Numbered from the stretch's first letter, positions 47,891 through 56,301 are shown. The stretch: 64,000 nt of DNA from JBDHWG01 sp046328505 (GCA_046328505.1 JAXLWL010000002.1:992001-1056000), one strand, 5' to 3'. The notes: generated from the sequence alone by a model not told the origin. Translations and numbers: made by a program.

Positions 47891-49491
47891 TCACCCTCAC
47901 CCAGCACTACCACCTCAGTGCGTATAGGAAGCCAGGGCAGGCGCCCCCAATGCTCGGCCACCCATTCGGGACCGAGCGAGACGTTGGCCGGCTCCGCCAG
48001 GGCCAGCCGCTCGCCAAGCACCCGAGTGGCATCCAGCGGTGACAACCCGCGCACGGCATCACGCACTGCCGATCGATCCACAATAGCCTCGGCCCGCCCG
48101 CTCGCCGCAATATCGAACACCGCCGCGCGACCTGCCGAGTCGTTCAAGACGCGCTCAGTCGGACCTGGCGCAAAGTCATAGCCGGCGAGCAATCGGAAGT
48201 CGGACGGCAGATGCGTCTCCAGCGCCTTCCGCGCGACCGCATCGGCTGCTTGCGGATCGTACGCGAGCGCCGTCGCGCGGATAGTCGTACTCAGGCTGGC
48301 GCTGCTCCGCTGCACTGGCTCCATCTCCAGCCGCTCGTTCATCACTGTTACATCGAGGCTATCAGCGACGAGGCGCTCACCTGGCCCAAGCTGCGCCCGC
48401 AAGGCGCCGACCGCGGCACCGCGCAGCCGCGCCTGCAAACTCGCCCGCAACTCCGCCACATCCTGGTCCGTCACATACTCCTCTTGCCGCAGCGTCCCGC
48501 CGTTCATCGGCCCATCGTTCACTGCCGCTGCGACCAGCGCCAGCGAGGGTTGCAGCGTGTTCAGCGTATAGGGCGCAACGTTGCCGGCCGGCCCTGCCTC
48601 CACGGCCGTCACGGCGACACGCGCCGACGAGCCAACTCCGCCCGGCAAGACGGCAGGCTGAGTCGTGATGAAGCGCAGGAGTGTGCCGCCGCTGGTCTCG
48701 ATGGGCGTTCCCGCCGGCAGACTCACGGGGTCGGTCTGTTTGTTGATGAAGACCACCGTTCCACTCGCCTTGAACTCCGGCTCGCTTCGAAGACCGCTCG
48801 TTCCAGCGCCGCCCGACAGGCTGAGCGACTCATCTAGCTGCCGCGCCGGGATGACCTGCGCAGCAACGTCCAGCTTGGCCCCGGGCCGCGCCAAGACCTG
48901 AGTCTCCGCGGCGACATCCGTTCGCGCGGGTCGCACAGTCACCTTGCCATACGGCAGCGTTGCGACTGCCAGCAACGCCAGCCCCAACAATGCCAACACG
49001 AGGAATACGGCCACGGCGCCGATAGCGAAGGGTGAGCGGCGCTCGGTTGTCCGCCGTAGGTCTAGCGCTGGCGGGGCATAACGCTGAAGAACGGCAAGCC
49101 TGCGCCGCGCAGCGGGCGGGAGCGAAGGCTCACTCTCTTTCAGACGACGCTGCGCAGCCTGGACTGAGCTAAACGCCCGAACGCCGCCTGACCGCGCATG
49201 TCTGCGAACAGTCGCGTCCCGACTGACGATCCCTACAGTCAGCCCCAGGCCCACCGCGCGAAGCGCGATCAACTCAAAATCGGCCTCACCCCAGTCAGAC
49301 CCCGATGGCACAACCAGGATTGCCCTGGCTCCCTCGACGGCGGCCAGATACCGTGCCGCCTCCACGGCGCTGTCCTCAATCGACAGCTCGATGACGCTCG
49401 CGAGCGGCGCAGAGCGCGTTGTACTCTCGGAAGTCTCCTCGACGGTGACTCCTAAGGGTACGCCCTGCTGCCGCTCCGAGCGAACTGTCAC
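47887..49491 (-). CDS. Baseplate J-like domain protein with one transmembrane helix
   Basis: A 534-residue protein. The N-terminal about 130 residues look like a cytoplasmic alpha/beta domain (ASVIELSIEDSAVEAARYL, AILVVPSGSDWG, TVGIVSRDATVRRHA). One helix (FLVLALLGLALLAVATL) follows, then an outer part with the gp47/baseplate J pattern: VSLPAGTPIETSGG, VTAVEAGPAGNVAPYTLN. No phage genes are nearby, so it is not a phage relic. The gene lies between alaS and ruvX with 4-base overlaps at both ends. Function unknown; it may bind the cell surface or envelope. Confidence 0.75.
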   Translation of the reverse strand: MTVRSERQQGVPLGVTVEETSESTTRSAPLASVIELSIEDSAVEAARYLAAVEGARAILVVPSGSDWGEADFELIALRAVGLGLTVGIVSRDATVRRHARSGGVRAFSSVQAAQRRLKESEPSLPPAARRRLAVLQRYAPPALDLRRTTERRSPFAIGAVAVFLVLALLGLALLAVATLPYGKVTVRPARTDVAAETQVLARPGAKLDVAAQVIPARQLDESLSLSGGAGTSGLRSEPEFKASGTVVFINKQTDPVSLPAGTPIETSGGTLLRFITTQPAVLPGGVGSSARVAVTAVEAGPAGNVAPYTLNTLQPSLALVAAAVNDGPMNGGTLRQEEYVTDQDVAELRASLQARLRGAAVGALRAQLGPGERLVADSLDVTVMNERLEMEPVQRSSASLSTTIRATALAYDPQAADAVARKALETHLPSDFRLLAGYDFAPGPTERVLNDSAGRAAVFDIAASGRAEAIVDRSAVRDAVRGLSPLDATRVLGERLALAEPANVSLGPEWVAEHWGRLPWLPIRTEVVVLGEGE

Positions 49492-52151
49492 TTCTTCTGC
49501 CCTCGCACAAGGTCGGGCGTCTTCGCCAGCGCCTCGCCAAGTTTCGACGCGTCGCGCCCGCCGGCCGTCGCCATGCTCGGCTTACCGCCGCCGCCGCCAC
49601 CGACAACGCTCGCCACCTGCTTCACGAGAGTCCCGGCGTGGTACCCCTGTTGAACCAGGTCCGGTGTCACCGCCGCGACAAGCGATGGCTTGTCACCCAC
49701 GACGGCGCCGAGCACGATGATGCCGGAGCCGAGTTTGTCGCGTAGCCAGTCGGCCATCTCGCGCATCGCGTCCGTGTCTGGCGCATCAACCGCCGCCGCG
49801 AGCACTGTCACTCCGTCTACCGCCTGCGCCTTGCCGAGCAACTCGCCCAGGTGGCCCTGGCTTAGCCGCCGCCGCGCGTCCGCTAACTCGCGCTGAAGGG
49901 CTTTCAGCTCATCCTGCATCTCGCTGACACGGTGCAGGAGGTCACGCGGCGTCGTCTGGAGCGCCGAGGCCGAGGCCGCCAGTGTATCCAGGCTGTTCTC
50001 GACGTAGTCCTCCGCGCCACGGCCCGTTAGCGCCTCGATGCGCCGCAGTCCGGCGCCGACGCTGGTCTCGTCGATGATGCGCAGCTGCCCGATCTGCCCG
50101 GTTCGGGAGAGATGCGTTCCGCCGCACAGCTCGCGGCTCACCGCCTGCCCGTCACCAATGGTCACCATGCGGACCTCGTCGCCGTACTTCTCGCCGAACA
50201 ACATCATCGCCCCGAGCTTCCGCGCCTCATCCTGGCTGGTCACTACCCAATTGACGGGCAGGTCGGCCATGATGAGCGCATTGACCCGCGCCTCGATCGT
50301 GCGCAGCTCATCTTCCGACAGCGCCTGGAGGTGCGCAAAGTCGAAGCGCAGATGGTCCGGCGCGACGAGGGAGCCGCGCTGCTGCGCGTGCCCGCCGAGG
50401 GTGTCCTGGAGCACGCGATGCAGCAAATGCGTCGCTGTGTGATTGCGCATTATGTCAATTCTGCGCTCGGCATTCACCCGCGCAGACACGGCGCCGCTCT
50501 GGTGTATCGACCCCGCCGACACGTAGCCGCTGTGGACGATAATCCCGGGCACCGGCGCCTGCGTGTCCTCGACCTCGACCGTCCCCATCTCACCGATCAG
50601 GTGCCCGATGTCGCCGACCTGGCCGCCCGCCTCAGCGTAGAACGGCGTGCGGTCCAGCACAATCTCGACCCGGTCGCCCTGCTCGGCCGTGTCGCCCGGC
50701 TCGCCATTCACCACGAGGTAGACAATCTTGCCGTCGGCTTCGGCTGCCCCATAGCCCAGGAACGCAGTGCGCGGCAGGTCAAGGCGGCGGTAGCGCTCGC
50801 CGGCTTCCTTCACCGTGAAACGCCCCTTCGCCCGGGCGCGCTCGCGCTGCTCTTGCATCAGCGCGCTGAAGCCCTGCTGGTCGATGGTCATCCCCTGCTC
50901 CTCGCCAATGACCCGCGTCAGGTCCGGCGGGAAGCCGTAGGTGTCGTACAGACGGAACACGTCCGCGCCGGGAATGACGTTCGTCCCTTCGGCTCTGAGG
51001 CGCGCGATCGTACCTTCCAGCAGCGAGCTGCCCGCATCGAGAGTGCGTTGGAAGCGCTCCTCCTCCTGGGCAATGACGCGCAGGATGAAGTCACGCCGCT
51101 CCACCAGCTCGGTGTAGTGGTGGCCCATGAGAGCAATCACGGCCTCCGCTACACCGCCCAGGAACGGCCCGCTGAAGCCCAGCCCCTTCCCGAAGCGCAT
51201 CGCGCGCCGCATGATGAGGCGCAGCACGTACCCGCGCCCCTCATTGCCCGGCAGGACCCCATCGGCGATCAGGAACGTCATCGCTCGCCCGTGGTCCGCC
51301 ACGACCCGGTAGCCGGTCTGCTTCTCGGCCATCTGCTCCGGCGTGTCGGCGAGCGCACAGCGCGTGTGCTCCATGATCGGCACGAACAGATCTGTCTCAT
51401 AATTGGCATAGACACCCTGCTTGACCGCGCACAGGCGCTCCAGGCCCATGCCTGTGTCCACCCCGGGCTTCGGGAGCAACTCGCGTGCCCCGTCGGCATG
51501 CTGGTCAAACTGCATGAACACCAGGTTCCAGACTTCGAGCCAGCGGCCGCAATCGTTGTCCAGGGCCACCGAGCAATCCGGCTGCCCGCAGGTGCAGAAC
51601 TCGGGACCGAAGTCCCAATGCAGCTCCGACGTCGGCCCGCACGGTCCCACATCGCCCATCATCCAGAAGTTGGTCTTATCGCCCATGCGATGCACGCGCT
51701 GGTCAGGCAAGCCAATCTCGTTTATCCAAACGTTGTAGGCCTCGTCATCGTCACGGTAGACCGTCGCGACGATGCGGTCCCCCGGCAGCCCCATGACGTC
51801 GGTCATGAACGTCCAGGCGTAGTGGATGGCGTCGCGCTTGAAGTAGTCGCCAAACGAGAAGTTGCCGAGCATCTCGAAGAATGTGTGATGCCGCGGCGAC
51901 GGCCCAACGTTCTCCAGGTCATTGTGCTTGCCGGAGACCCGCATGCACTTCTGCGACGTCGTGGCGCGGCGGTAGCTGCGCTTCTCGGTGCCGAGGAACG
52001 TGTCCTTGAACTGCACCATGCCGGCGTTGGTGAACAACAGCGTCGGGTCATCCGGCGCCAGCGACGAGCTGGCCACCACGGAATGCCCGTTTTGCTTGAA
52101 GAAGTCCAGGAAAGCCTGGCGGATTTCGATGCTGCTCGTACCCGTGCTCAT
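49488..52151 (-). CDS. alaS: Alanine-tRNA ligase
   Basis: An 887-residue class II synthetase. Motif 1 and 2 regions include FTNAGMVQFKDTFLGTEKR and HNDLENVGPSPRHHTFFEM (in parts NDLENVGPSPRHHTFFEML). The editing domain has NHTATHLLHRVLQ and the Cys-His pair in ELCGGTHL. The C-terminal DHHA1 domain ends in GGGGGGKPSMATAGGRD. It charges tRNA-Ala. ATG 52151 has GGGAGGGG upstream; an in-frame start four codons earlier lacks that spacing. It is the first gene of a six-gene operon controlled by the T-box leader upstream. Confidence 0.97.
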   Translation of the reverse strand: MSTGTSSIEIRQAFLDFFKQNGHSVVASSSLAPDDPTLLFTNAGMVQFKDTFLGTEKRSYRRATTSQKCMRVSGKHNDLENVGPSPRHHTFFEMLGNFSFGDYFKRDAIHYAWTFMTDVMGLPGDRIVATVYRDDDEAYNVWINEIGLPDQRVHRMGDKTNFWMMGDVGPCGPTSELHWDFGPEFCTCGQPDCSVALDNDCGRWLEVWNLVFMQFDQHADGARELLPKPGVDTGMGLERLCAVKQGVYANYETDLFVPIMEHTRCALADTPEQMAEKQTGYRVVADHGRAMTFLIADGVLPGNEGRGYVLRLIMRRAMRFGKGLGFSGPFLGGVAEAVIALMGHHYTELVERRDFILRVIAQEEERFQRTLDAGSSLLEGTIARLRAEGTNVIPGADVFRLYDTYGFPPDLTRVIGEEQGMTIDQQGFSALMQEQRERARAKGRFTVKEAGERYRRLDLPRTAFLGYGAAEADGKIVYLVVNGEPGDTAEQGDRVEIVLDRTPFYAEAGGQVGDIGHLIGEMGTVEVEDTQAPVPGIIVHSGYVSAGSIHQSGAVSARVNAERRIDIMRNHTATHLLHRVLQDTLGGHAQQRGSLVAPDHLRFDFAHLQALSEDELRTIEARVNALIMADLPVNWVVTSQDEARKLGAMMLFGEKYGDEVRMVTIGDGQAVSRELCGGTHLSRTGQIGQLRIIDETSVGAGLRRIEALTGRGAEDYVENSLDTLAASASALQTTPRDLLHRVSEMQDELKALQRELADARRRLSQGHLGELLGKAQAVDGVTVLAAAVDAPDTDAMREMADWLRDKLGSGIIVLGAVVGDKPSLVAAVTPDLVQQGYHAGTLVKQVASVVGGGGGGKPSMATAGGRDASKLGEALAKTPDLVRGQKK

Positions 52152-52163
52152 GTCCCCTCCCAA

Positions 52164-52481
52164 ACCCTATTCGCGTATTCTAGTGTTCGTCTTCGGCCAT
52201 GTCAACAAAAAAGGCCCGTCCTTCGCTAAGGACGAGCCGCAAGCCCGTGGTACCACCTTGATTGGGAAGCACTTCCCCACTCGTTGAGCCTCACGCTGAG
52301 GCTCGGCCCCCAGGTAACGGAGGGCTACCGGCCGAAGCTACTGGCGGCAAGCGCCGCGTTCGCCAGGCGTCTCAGGGGTGGCTTTCCGAGCAAAGCGACG
52401 TCGGGCTTCCACCAGGCCCCGACTCTCTGTAGCCGCCAAACACGCGTACTCTTCCCCGTCACAGACTTTGACATTGATTGT
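52164..52481 (-). promoter_or_regulatory. T-box riboswitch leader (alanyl, controlling alaS)
   Basis: On the minus strand the leader contains AAGGTGGTACCACGGG (52244-52259), the T-box antiterminator that base-pairs with the uncharged tRNA 3' end. Next comes a terminator, GGCTCGTCCTT paired with AAGGACGGGCC and then TTTTTT (52207-52235). Stem I features lie near its 5' end: AGAGTA, CAGAGAGTCGGGG and GGTGGAAGCCCGAC. A GCT (Ala) triplet at 52389-52391 is a candidate specifier codon. Low charging of tRNA-Ala should allow read-through into alaS and its five downstream genes. Confidence 0.88.
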
Positions 52482-52487
52482 GCAACT

Positions 52488-52516
52488 ATTATACCTTCGG
52501 ACCCGTCCTGCGTCAA
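52488..52516 (-). promoter_or_regulatory. Promoter of the T-box / alaS operon
   Basis: Minus strand: TTGACG (52511-52516), a 17-base spacer, TATAAT (52488-52493), giving a leader of about 330 bases. Confidence 0.85.
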
Positions 52517-52570
52517 GCTTGCGCCATCGGCCATTCGAGGGATAACCCATAGTCCGTGAGGTCATATACC

Positions 52571-52585
52571 CTATGACTATACGAA
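52571..52585 (+). repeat. Intergenic motif, copy 3 (CTATGACTATACGAA)
   Basis: Identical over 15 bases to copies 1 and 4, and with ATAC preceding the core as in copy 4. It lies between the dus stop and the alaS leader promoter. Confidence 0.6.
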
Positions 52586-52596
52586 ATGCCTTTGCC

Positions 52597-53610
52597 TTAC
52601 GCCGCCGTCTCTCCGCAGAGCGTCTCCCCTTCCGTGACCAGCGCCACGAACTCCTCCACATCGGTGCATGTCAGGAGGCGCGTGCGGTAACCGGCCAGAG
52701 AACGAATGCTTTCAATGTAGCGCACCACGTGCTTGCGGAACAGAATCAGCCCCAGCTCCGGCCCGTAGAAGTCGAGGTTCAGCGCCAGGTGACGACGCAC
52801 GAGCGCGATCTTCTCATCCAGCGTCACCTCGTGTGGCGCGCGGCGCGCGAAAATCCACGGATTTCCGATGGCCCCCCGCCCGATCATCACCCCGTCGCAG
52901 ACGGTGTGCGCCTGCATGCGCTCGATGTCGGCCGGCGTGCGCACGTCGCCGTTCCCCAGCACTGGAATGCGGACCGCCGCCTTGACCGCCGCAATCGCGT
53001 CCCAGTCCGCCGTTCCGCGATACGCCTGCTGCTTGGTGCGGCCGTGCACGGCGATCAGCGACGCGCCGCTGTCCTCTAGAAGGCGCGCGACGTCGAGATA
53101 GTTGCGGCTGGCGTCGTCCCATCCCAGGCGCATCTTGCCCGTGACCGGGATCGGCAGCGCGTCGGACAGACGGCGAATGATGCGGCCGATCTTCGGCGGC
53201 GTGCACAGCAAGCCCGCGCCCGCGCCGCGACCGGCGATGGTGTCCACCGAGCAGCCCATGTTGAGGTCGAGCATGCTGGGACCGAGTGGCAGCAGGCGCT
53301 CGGCGACGGCGACGAGGCGGTCCTCGTCGTGGCCGTACACCTGGAACGTCATCGGCCGCTCGGACGGGTCGAAGACGAGCTTGCGCGCCGCCTTCTCGGG
53401 CCAGCGCTTTCCGCCCAGCTCATCCACGTTGACGAACTCGGAGTAGCTCATCGCCGACCCCATCTCGCGACAGATGAGACGGAACGGCATGTCGGAGAAG
53501 CCGTCCATCGGCGCCAGGATCAGGTTGCCATAGACGGGGATATCGCGGACGAAGAAAGTCGGGGCGTTCGTCGGCTCGACGCAGTTCAGTGTCAGCATAA
53601 GCGAAATCAT
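52597..53610 (-). CDS. tRNA-dihydrouridine synthase
   Basis: A 337-residue FMN enzyme. LILAPMDGFSDMPFRLICRE is the cofactor-binding start, FQVYGHDEDRLVAVAE and MLDLNMGCSVDTIAGRGAGA follow, with the catalytic Cys in NMGCSV. Next are VTGKMRLGWDD, IAVHGRTKQQAYRG, VLGNGDVRTPADIE and MIGRGAIGNPWIF. It reduces uridines in tRNA to dihydrouridine with NADPH. Which positions it acts on is unclear. Starts at 53610 and 53598 are both possible; neither has a clear ribosome binding site. It lies upstream of the T-box leader on the same strand. Confidence 0.94.
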   Translation of the reverse strand: MISLMLTLNCVEPTNAPTFFVRDIPVYGNLILAPMDGFSDMPFRLICREMGSAMSYSEFVNVDELGGKRWPEKAARKLVFDPSERPMTFQVYGHDEDRLVAVAERLLPLGPSMLDLNMGCSVDTIAGRGAGAGLLCTPPKIGRIIRRLSDALPIPVTGKMRLGWDDASRNYLDVARLLEDSGASLIAVHGRTKQQAYRGTADWDAIAAVKAAVRIPVLGNGDVRTPADIERMQAHTVCDGVMIGRGAIGNPWIFARRAPHEVTLDEKIALVRRHLALNLDFYGPELGLILFRKHVVRYIESIRSLAGYRTRLLTCTDVEEFVALVTEGETLCGETAA

Positions 53611-53768
53611 ACGCAGTTTGGCCGGCTGGGATAAGTTTGGAGAAGACGGGTCTGGTCGCTAGCCCGGCGAGAGAGGGGCAAGCCGTTGGAATTCCTCCGC
53701 GGACGGCGGCGGCCTATAATCTCGGAAGACGAACTGTGCGGCCCGCCGTATCTACAGGAGCCACCGCG

Positions 53769-54539
53769 ATGACAGAAACCCAAGCCGCCCGCAAAGCCCC
53801 GGTCTGGATGCCCCCGACGGACGTCATCGTCTCCACAACAGAGTTCACGCCGACTGTGAGTGACCGCGACATCTCCCTGCCTCCCACGACGTACACCATC
53901 ATCCACACGACCGAGGTGGACGGCTATGAGGCCCCGCCGCCGCGTGACCTCACCCCCGCGCCTCAGGCGCAGACAGGCGACAAGTATCAGGGTACGGCGC
54001 GCAAGGCGGCCAAGCTCTCGATCGCGAACGCGCCCATCGAGCAGTTCGCCGATGTCAAGGCGCTGATTGCCTCGCTGCCGCCCGACCAGCAAATGGCCCA
54101 CCACAGCCCGCCGATCACGGACACGGCCACCTCGGGGCGCGTCAAAGAGGAGAAGCGCAGCGTCCACTTCCGCGCCTGGCTCTACGCCGCGAGCAAGGAA
54201 GCCGACAACGACTTCCATCTGATTATCGGCACAGACCCGACGAAATCGCCGCCAACGGTCATGAACATGGAGCTGTCGGGCCTCCCGTCGTCCAACAGCT
54301 CCTCGTACCCGGCGCTGAAGGCGGCGCGCGATGCGTACAAAGCGTTCTTCGGGACGCACCTCCCCGGCACGACGTACGACTTCTACAATCCGCCCATCCC
54401 CGTCGAGATCGAAGGCTCGGTGTTCTTCGATATCACCCACGCCACCGGCCAGAAGCCCGGCCCGGCCACGCTGCGGAAATACTCGCCGACGATCTGGGAG
54501 GTACACCCCATCACGAAGATCGTGTTTGAACCCAGGTGA
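53769..54539 (+). CDS. Hypothetical protein with conserved N-terminal YxIIHTxExDG motif
   Basis: A 256-residue soluble protein. After a Pro/Thr-rich start, YTIIHTTEVDGYE lies at residues about 48-60. A helical middle and a C-terminal alpha/beta part follow: HFRAWLYAASKEADNDFHLI, VMNMELSGLPS, VEIEGSVFFDITHATGQ and a closing WEVHPITKIVFE. The C-terminal half looks like a small conserved domain, but I do not recognise it. The N-terminal motif recurs in the next gene. AGGAG precedes the ATG at 53769; an in-frame start at 53637 has no such site. It is divergent from dus. Confidence 0.7.
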   Translation: MTETQAARKAPVWMPPTDVIVSTTEFTPTVSDRDISLPPTTYTIIHTTEVDGYEAPPPRDLTPAPQAQTGDKYQGTARKAAKLSIANAPIEQFADVKALIASLPPDQQMAHHSPPITDTATSGRVKEEKRSVHFRAWLYAASKEADNDFHLIIGTDPTKSPPTVMNMELSGLPSSNSSSYPALKAARDAYKAFFGTHLPGTTYDFYNPPIPVEIEGSVFFDITHATGQKPGPATLRKYSPTIWEVHPITKIVFEPR

Positions 54540-54556
54540 CGTGAGTCTCCCCGTAG

Positions 54557-54633
54557 GGGCGATCCCGCGTGGTCGCCCTGGGTAGCCACGAGGGCTGCCT
54601 CTGTGCGTGCCTGGGTAGCTACAGGTGCTACCC
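54557..54633. repeat. Hairpins and 10-base direct repeat between two unknown genes
   Basis: Stem GGGCGATCC with GGTCGCCC (54557-54578), then CCTGGGTAGC at 54577-54586 repeated at 54610-54619. The second copy forms a perfect 7-bp hairpin GGGTAGC / GCTACCC (54613-54633). The first hairpin resembles short dispersed intergenic repeats. Confidence 0.6.
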
Positions 54634-54667
54634 CCACCCGTCGACCCGTCACAGGAGAGGAGGGGCC

Positions 54668-54922
54668 GTGTCCCGGCACGGAGAGGACAAGGGAGAGCAG
54701 ACGGAGCGTTCGGCCTCGGATAAGCGTGACGAGGGCGGCGCGTCCGACAAGGCGCTCCCCCCCGCCGACTCGGTTGTCGCCGAAGAGACGTTCACCTCAC
54801 CGTCAGGCCGGCAATACCGCATCATCCACACCGATGAGACCGACGGTGGCGACAAGCCTCAGCCGAAGAAGAGCAAGCGGCGGAAGACGAAATCGGGCGG
54901 TGGGGACGCTCCTGACAAGTGA
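54668..54922 (+). CDS. Small highly charged protein with YxIIHTxExDG motif
   Basis: An 84-residue protein, probably disordered: an acidic and Lys/Arg-rich start (SRHGEDKGEQTERSASDKRD), VVAEETFTSPSGRQYRIIHT then DETDGGD, and a basic Lys-rich tail. The block YRIIHTDETDG matches YTIIHTTEVDG of the preceding gene at eight of eleven positions. GTG 54668 has AGGAGAGGAGG upstream, which fixes the start. A terminator-like hairpin follows. Function unknown. Confidence 0.6.
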   Translation: MSRHGEDKGEQTERSASDKRDEGGASDKALPPADSVVAEETFTSPSGRQYRIIHTDETDGGDKPQPKKSKRRKTKSGGGDAPDK

Positions 54923-54926
54923 GCGG

Positions 54927-54956
54927 GAAAGGGCGACCGACTGGGGTCGTCCTTTC
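54927..54956 (+). terminator. Terminator-like hairpin
   Basis: GAAAGGGCGACC (54927-54938) and GGTCGTCCTTTC (54945-54956), 11 of 12 pairs, loop of six, immediately after the small charged gene. Confidence 0.65.
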
Positions 54957-54991
54957 TCATATACTACTATTGGTCTCATCGCTAACATACT

Positions 54992-55006
54992 CTATGACTA
55001 TACGAA
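54992..55006 (+). repeat. Intergenic motif, copy 4 (CTATGACTATACGAA)
   Basis: Identical over 15 bases to copies 1 and 3. It lies 74 bases before the tyrS start. Confidence 0.6.
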
Positions 55007-55012
55007 GCCGCC

Positions 55013-55050
55013 GGACGGGCGATGGATTCTCGCCCGTCCTATGTTATAAT
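55013..55050 (+). promoter_or_regulatory. tyrS promoter region: dyad and extended -10
   Basis: TGTTATAAT (55042-55050) is an extended -10 box without a good -35. Directly upstream is a perfect 9-bp dyad, GGACGGGCG (55013-55021) and CGCCCGTCC (55031-55039), covering the -35 region, which suits an operator. Confidence 0.6.
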
Positions 55051-55079
55051 TCCGCCATCACCCGTTTCTCGGAGGACCT

Positions 55080-56300
55080 ATGACCGTGTCGATAGATGAG
55101 CAGGTTGCCATTCTCATGCGTGGCACCGACTACGGCGATCCGACGACTCGCGCCAACATGGAGCGCGAGCTGCGCGAGCGGCTGAAGGAAGGCCGCCCGT
55201 TGCGGGTCTACTGTGGTTACGACCCGACGAAGCCTGACCTGCACATCGGACACACGATCACCATGCGCAAGCTGCGCCAGTTCCAGGACCTCGGCCACGA
55301 CGTTACGTTCCTCATCGGCACGTACACCAGCCTCATCGGCGACCCGAGCGACAAGAACAAGATGCGCCCGATCCTGTCGCCCGAGGAGGTCGCCGGCAAC
55401 GCGCAGACGTACGCCGATCAGGCGTTCAAGATACTGGACCGCGACAAGACGAAAGTGCGCTACAACGCCGACTGGCTGTCGAAGCTGACCTTCGCGGACT
55501 TGATTCGCCTTGGGTCTAACTTCACGATACAGCAGTTCCTACAGCGCGAGAACTTCGCCAAGCGCTTTGAGGCGGGCGACCCCATTTTCTTGCACGAGAC
55601 GTTCTACGGCCTGATGCAGGGATACGACGCCGTGGCCATGGATACCGACGTCCAGGTCGGCGGCACCGACCAGCTCTGGAACATCATCGTGGCCGGGCGC
55701 AAGCTCCAGGAGTCAGTCGGGCAGCGTCCCCAGATTGGCGTCATCACCGCCATCCTGCCCGGCACCGACGGCACCGTCAAGATGTCGAAGTCGCTCGGCA
55801 ACCACATCGGCATCTTCGACGCGCCGGATGACATGTACGGCAAGGTCATGAGCATACCGGACCAGGCGATGTGGATCTACTACGACCTGGTGACGCGGTT
55901 CACGCCGGCCGAGATTGCCGAGATTCGCCGCGCCGTCGAGTCGGGCACGATGCACCCGATGGAGGCCAAGAAGCGCCTCGCCCTTGAGATCACGGAGATT
56001 TACCACGACCCCGCGTCCGCCAAGACAGCCGCTGAGCACTTCGAGATCGTCCACCAGAAGCGCGACATCCCTGAGGACATGCCGACTTACGCGCTCAACG
56101 GCCCGCAAACCATCGTGGACCTCATGGTCGCCGCCAGCGTCGCCGCCACGAAGAGCGAGGCGCGCCGGCTCGTCGAGCAAGGCGGCGTCCGCCTCGATGG
56201 CGAGCGCGTCGACAGTATCGGCTACGAAGTGCCGCGGCGGGAGGCAGTGCTCCAGGTCGGGCGGCGTAAGTTTGTTCGACTCGTGACACCACAGAGCTGA
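55080..56300 (+). CDS. tyrS: Tyrosine-tRNA ligase
   Basis: A 406-residue class I synthetase. RVYCGYDPTKPDLHIGHTI has the HIGH motif, GDPSDKNKMRPIL and DTDVQVGGTDQLWNI recognise tyrosine-AMP, TVKMSKSLGN is the KMSKS loop, and an S4 RNA-binding domain (SEARRLVEQGGVRLDGERV) ends the protein. The length and the HIGH variant fit the TyrS group common in bacteria with a 400-residue enzyme. Start ATG 55080, with TCGGAGG upstream. A dyad and an extended -10 lie before it; no T-box was seen. Confidence 0.96.
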   Translation: MTVSIDEQVAILMRGTDYGDPTTRANMERELRERLKEGRPLRVYCGYDPTKPDLHIGHTITMRKLRQFQDLGHDVTFLIGTYTSLIGDPSDKNKMRPILSPEEVAGNAQTYADQAFKILDRDKTKVRYNADWLSKLTFADLIRLGSNFTIQQFLQRENFAKRFEAGDPIFLHETFYGLMQGYDAVAMDTDVQVGGTDQLWNIIVAGRKLQESVGQRPQIGVITAILPGTDGTVKMSKSLGNHIGIFDAPDDMYGKVMSIPDQAMWIYYDLVTRFTPAEIAEIRRAVESGTMHPMEAKKRLALEITEIYHDPASAKTAAEHFEIVHQKRDIPEDMPTYALNGPQTIVDLMVAASVAATKSEARRLVEQGGVRLDGERVDSIGYEVPRREAVLQVGRRKFVRLVTPQS

Positions 56301-56301
56301 C

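Noticed and set aside
47887..49491. Prophage remnant, suggested by the baseplate J domain
   Set aside because: No other phage gene is near; the gene is embedded in a housekeeping operon with 4-base overlaps on both sides and a membrane helix.
50112..52229. 705-codon open frame on the plus strand opposite alaS
   Set aside because: AlaS on the minus strand is certain. The antisense product is His/Arg/Pro-rich low-complexity sequence, a usual shadow in GC-rich DNA.
53607..54506. 299-codon minus-strand frame opposite the YxIIHT protein gene
   Set aside because: Arg/Gly-rich with no domain, while the + gene has an AGGAG site and a motif shared with its neighbour.
55013..55039. T-box or other riboswitch before tyrS
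   Set aside because: Too little room (about 30 bases between -10 and ATG) and no T-box core; only a DNA-level dyad is seen.
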